Positions 61,837 to 63,951 of a stretch of DNA of 63,951 nt are shown here, piece by piece. The position numbers were made by a program, and so were the translations under genes. Under the pieces are notes generated by a model. It did no database searches, was not told the DNA's origin, and saw nothing but the letters and a program-made list of their open reading frames with translations. The number at the start of each line of letters is the position of its first letter. Within the stretch, counting starts at the first letter, position 1. This DNA is from Euryarchaeota archaeon UBA257. Its GTDB lineage: Archaea > Thermoplasmatota > Poseidoniia > Poseidoniales > Thalassarchaeaceae. The stretch covers positions 1 to 63,951 of the forward strand of contig DAJO01000009.1 in assembly GCA_002498985.1 (NCBI GenBank), written 5' to 3'.

Positions 61837-62568
61837 TTATTCTTCTTCAAAAACTATTTTTTCATCATCTGCTAATTTCATCATTTCTGTTATTGCATCT
61901 TGGTCCAAAGGATCCACTTGTGAATTTGTGAACTTTCTTTCTCTTCGTCGGCGGGCATCAGCTAAACTAGGAACTAATGCTTCAAATGTTGAAGTATCTT
62001 CAACAACTTTCTCTTCATATGTTTCAAGACTGTAAGAGCGAATCCTTTGTCTCTTTCTATCCTGCTCTAAGCCGAAAAGAACTGTCCCATGCTCAGAACC
62101 TTGGAGAATACCTTCGATTGCAGGTGTGGCTAACGCCAAGGATTCTTGATCACCAATTACCAAAACTGTTGAGCCGTAGATTGCCATTTCTGTACCCGTT
62201 AATTCTTCAATTAAACTTCTAATACGGCCATTAGTACCAATTAATCTACTTCTCATTCTTCTAGTTTGATTTGGTTGTCTACCTACCCACTCTCTAATAT
62301 CATACATTCTCAAGAAAACATCGTCTTCTAAAAGTTGAATTGCTCTTTTAGGAGCTAATCCTCTTCCAATAGCAAAAATCACATCAGGGAGCTTCATTTT
62401 TATCACTGGATCCGAACCTTCATCAGGCCATACAACACTAACATCACCTGAATTTGATTCGATGTGCAATGATGCTTTACATGCTTTCTCAATCATTTTC
62501 CTTGTGGAGCCACGTTTACCAATAAGCACGGCAATACGATTTTTAGGAATCCGTGCTAAATGCTCCAT
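61837..62568 (-). CDS. KH-domain RNA-binding protein (Pno1/Dim2-like)
   Basis: A 243-residue protein with two KH domains: RIAVLIGKRGSTRKMIEK near residue 10, holding the GxxG loop GKRG, and SRLIGTNGRIRSLIEE near 107, with GTNG. It corresponds to the archaeal homologue of Dim2/Pno1, a small-subunit rRNA maturation factor. A C-terminal extension of about 60 residues is highly charged. The ATG at 62568 is chosen because it begins the first KH domain; the longer frame would overlap rio1. The order aIF1A, rio1, KH is conserved in archaea and agrees with the assignment. Confidence 0.92.
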   Translation of the reverse strand: MEHLARIPKNRIAVLIGKRGSTRKMIEKACKASLHIESNSGDVSVVWPDEGSDPVIKMKLPDVIFAIGRGLAPKRAIQLLEDDVFLRMYDIREWVGRQPNQTRRMRSRLIGTNGRIRSLIEELTGTEMAIYGSTVLVIGDQESLALATPAIEGILQGSEHGTVLFGLEQDRKRQRIRSYSLETYEEKVVEDTSTFEALVPSLADARRRRERKFTNSQVDPLDQDAITEMMKLADDEKIVFEEE

Positions 62569-62606
62569 ATGTCTGGGGAGTACCCATTCTGTTTTAACTT
62601 CCTGTT

Positions 62607-63491
62607 TTAACTTCCATCGGAGAGAGAAGGTAATGTGGGAACTGGGTCTTCTAATACCCGAAGTAAACATTCACCAATATCTTCATTATATCCTAGACGA
62701 TTTATCCACTGAACTAATCTAGTCACATCTCTAACTAGAAATTCCTCTGAGTGTGGATGTTGCTTAGTCACACTTTGGCCAACATCAATTACCCATGGTT
62801 CTCCGTCTTTCCATAAAATATTATATTCTGAAAAATCAGCATGTACAAGTTCAGCTGTTTGCCAATTAATTGCGACGAACTCTAGTAAATCTTCGAATAC
62901 CTCATACGGTTCGTCAATAATTACATCTTTTAATCGTGGACTGACGCCTTCACCTTCACCTAAATATTCCATAATAAGAACATTTTTCAAATTAGACAGA
63001 GGTTTTGGGACTCTTAGACCGTATTTTCTCATTCTTTTTAAATTTCTAAACTCTTTTCGTACCCAAATATTCACTAATTCTCTGTGTCTACGTGAAAGAC
63101 CTCCAAATCTTGGATCACCATCAATATATTTTGCTAAACCTTTGAATACAGCATTTGTTGTATGAAATATTTTCACTGCTACTGGTCCATGATTAGAAGT
63201 TCCATGGAAAACATGTGCCTCCTTTCCTCTTGCAATGGGATAGTCAAGTGTTTCAATTTCTCCTTTCTGCATTAACTTATGTAATGACATTAATGTAGAT
63301 TTATCAAATACTGCATCGAAAACTCTTCGATCTACCCAATCATAAGTTCCCTTCCCTAAAACTCCCTGAAGACCGTCCTCAATTTCAGAGAACATTTTTT
63401 CAAATCTAGGTTCAGATAGCCATTGATGTTTTTTCTCGCCTCGCATTAAGGCGTCGAGGTCGGGTAAATCCCAATCCTCTGAATCCGACAT
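62607..63491 (-). CDS. rio1: RIO1-type serine protein kinase
   Basis: A 294-residue atypical kinase acting in small-subunit ribosome maturation. RGKEAHVFHG near residue 87 is the flexible-loop ATP region, VAVKIFH supplies the lysine, HADFSEYNILW near 210 is the catalytic loop, and VIDVGQSV near 232 the metal-binding loop. These are RIO1 rather than RIO2 patterns. The ATG at 63491 is preferred (GGTGA just upstream). It begins 4 bases after the aIF1A stop and so is translated from the same transcript. Confidence 0.96.
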   Translation of the reverse strand: MSDSEDWDLPDLDALMRGEKKHQWLSEPRFEKMFSEIEDGLQGVLGKGTYDWVDRRVFDAVFDKSTLMSLHKLMQKGEIETLDYPIARGKEAHVFHGTSNHGPVAVKIFHTTNAVFKGLAKYIDGDPRFGGLSRRHRELVNIWVRKEFRNLKRMRKYGLRVPKPLSNLKNVLIMEYLGEGEGVSPRLKDVIIDEPYEVFEDLLEFVAINWQTAELVHADFSEYNILWKDGEPWVIDVGQSVTKQHPHSEEFLVRDVTRLVQWINRLGYNEDIGECLLRVLEDPVPTLPSLSDGS

Positions 63492-63495
63492 AATT

Positions 63496-63951
63496 TCACC
63501 CGAAGAAAGAATCAATATCGTCATCAACAGAAGATTTTTCTTTTACAACTGGTTGCTGAATCTCTAATTCTGATTCTTCTTCTACTACAACTTCATCATC
63601 TATAGATTCTATTTCTTCAGTTTCTTGAGTTGCTTCAGAAATATCTTCTGACATTCCAAATAAATCTACAATATCTGGTAGTACTCCTTTTCGTGACAAA
63701 TATAATGACTGTGTTTTTGTATATCTCATCACTACATTAGCCTTTTCATCCTGAAAATCCCATGGTTGAACAACTATCAAGTCGCCTTCTCGGACCCATT
63801 GTCTACGTCGCATTTTCCCAGGTATCCGAGCTAGACGACTGTCTCCGTCTTCACAGACAGCCCTTACTCTTCTACCACCTAAAATCTGATCTGCAATAGC
63901 GAACATTTCATTGACTTTACGATTTGGTAGAGGGACTCTAATTTTGTCACC
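63496..63951 (-). CDS. Translation initiation factor aIF1A with acidic tail (5' end outside window)
   Basis: A partial gene: the frame is open to the last base of the window and reads GDKIRVPLPNRKVNEMFAIADQ, so the true start lies beyond 63951 and the ATG at 63906 is internal. The OB-fold is clear: QILGGRRVRAVCEDGDSRLARI, GKMRRRQWVREGD, and RYTKTQSLYLSRKG. About 50 acidic residues follow the fold, ending SVDDDIDSFFG. Eukaryotic eIF1A has a similar acidic tail ending in DIDDI that contacts eIF5B, whereas typical archaeal aIF1A is short. It heads a ribosome-related operon with rio1 and the KH protein. Confidence 0.95.
   Translation of the reverse strand, partial: GDKIRVPLPNRKVNEMFAIADQILGGRRVRAVCEDGDSRLARIPGKMRRRQWVREGDLIVVQPWDFQDEKANVVMRYTKTQSLYLSRKGVLPDIVDLFGMSEDISEATQETEEIESIDDEVVVEEESELEIQQPVVKEKSSVDDDIDSFFG

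Noticed and set aside
1..63951. CRISPR arrays, insertion sequences, integrases, prophage or toxin-antitoxin pairs
   Set aside because: No regularly spaced repeats, transposase or integrase motifs, terminal inverted repeats, or phage genes were seen on either strand.

Overview
The window is a dense, AT-rich stretch of archaeal chromosome: about 58 protein genes and one tRNA, with no gene-free stretch above 300 bases. The archaeal markers are a thermosome, Cdc48/VAT ATPase, an MC1-type chromosomal protein, aIF1A-RIO1-KH, NcsA/TtuA, PyrB+PyrI, an archaeal (His-type) signal peptidase, an Hjc-like resolvase, a presenilin-type protease and an Lhr-type helicase. They are mixed with bacterial-looking genes: DnaK, bacterial-type ThrRS and SerRS, an actinobacterial-looking succinate dehydrogenase, a methylcrotonyl-CoA carboxylase cluster, TrhO, FolC, and an ALDH7-type dehydrogenase. 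This mixture, together with large secreted proteins carrying a C-terminal membrane anchor, fits a pelagic heterotrophic Euryarchaeon of Marine Group II (Ca. Poseidoniales) or a close relative. The assignment is inference from gene content; no rRNA gene is present.

Layout. 1-3150: tRNA-Gly converging on a 1009-residue cell-surface protein. 3.2-6.5 kb: a small acidic protein, agmatinase/arginase, leucyl aminopeptidase and a PspC protein. 6.5-10.8 kb: a chaperone island (DnaK, an Hsp20-like protein, and a divergently transcribed thermosome subunit) with two dyads in the shared intergenic region. 10.8-18.5 kb: threonine dehydrogenase, CTP synthase (a perfect 10-bp inverted repeat lies between these two), a COG3199 NAD-kinase-like protein, carbamate kinase, ThrRS and TrhO. 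18.5-25.9 kb: a coiled-coil membrane protein, a second surface protein, a GHMP sugar kinase, PyrB-PyrI and NcsA. 25.9-32.9 kb: a minus-strand run Cdc48, PRC-barrel, DUF4350, DUF58, polytopic membrane protein.

33.0-38.3 kb: ALDH7 dehydrogenase, a tiny zinc-ribbon ORF, and the sdhCAB cluster ending in a strong hairpin-plus-T-run terminator. 38.3-40.6 kb: MC1, a stand-alone RAM domain, a macro-domain protein, an enlarged Hjc-like nuclease and a small coiled coil. 40.6-45.2 kb: an M50 site-2-type protease, signal peptidase, a membrane protein and a lipoprotein with a PI-PLC-X-like domain. 45.2-52.8 kb: Lhr-type helicase, UPF0200 kinase, a double-TPM membrane protein, dCMP deaminase, a small anchored protein and FolC. 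52.8-55.8 kb: presenilin-type protease, SerRS and a DUF4126 protein. 55.9-60.5 kb: a leucine-catabolic carboxylase cluster (carboxyltransferase, enoyl-CoA hydratase, biotin carboxylase, biotin carrier). 60.5-63.95 kb: a DUF63 membrane protein, then KH protein, RIO1 kinase and aIF1A; the aIF1A gene runs off the right edge.

Functionally the genes suggest an aerobic protein- and amino-acid-degrading heterotroph: aminopeptidase, threonine and leucine catabolism, agmatinase/arginase and carbamate kinase, and a complete succinate dehydrogenase. It appears to invest heavily in surface proteins and membrane proteolysis. The least ordinary observations are an aIF1A with a long acidic tail ending in a eukaryote-like DDDID motif, the MC1 protein, the Cdc48-PRC-DUF4350-DUF58 run with no MoxR ATPase, the secreted PI-PLC-like lipoprotein, a thermosome with altered ATPase motifs, and the dyad between tdh and pyrG. 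I found no CRISPR array, insertion sequence, integrase or prophage.
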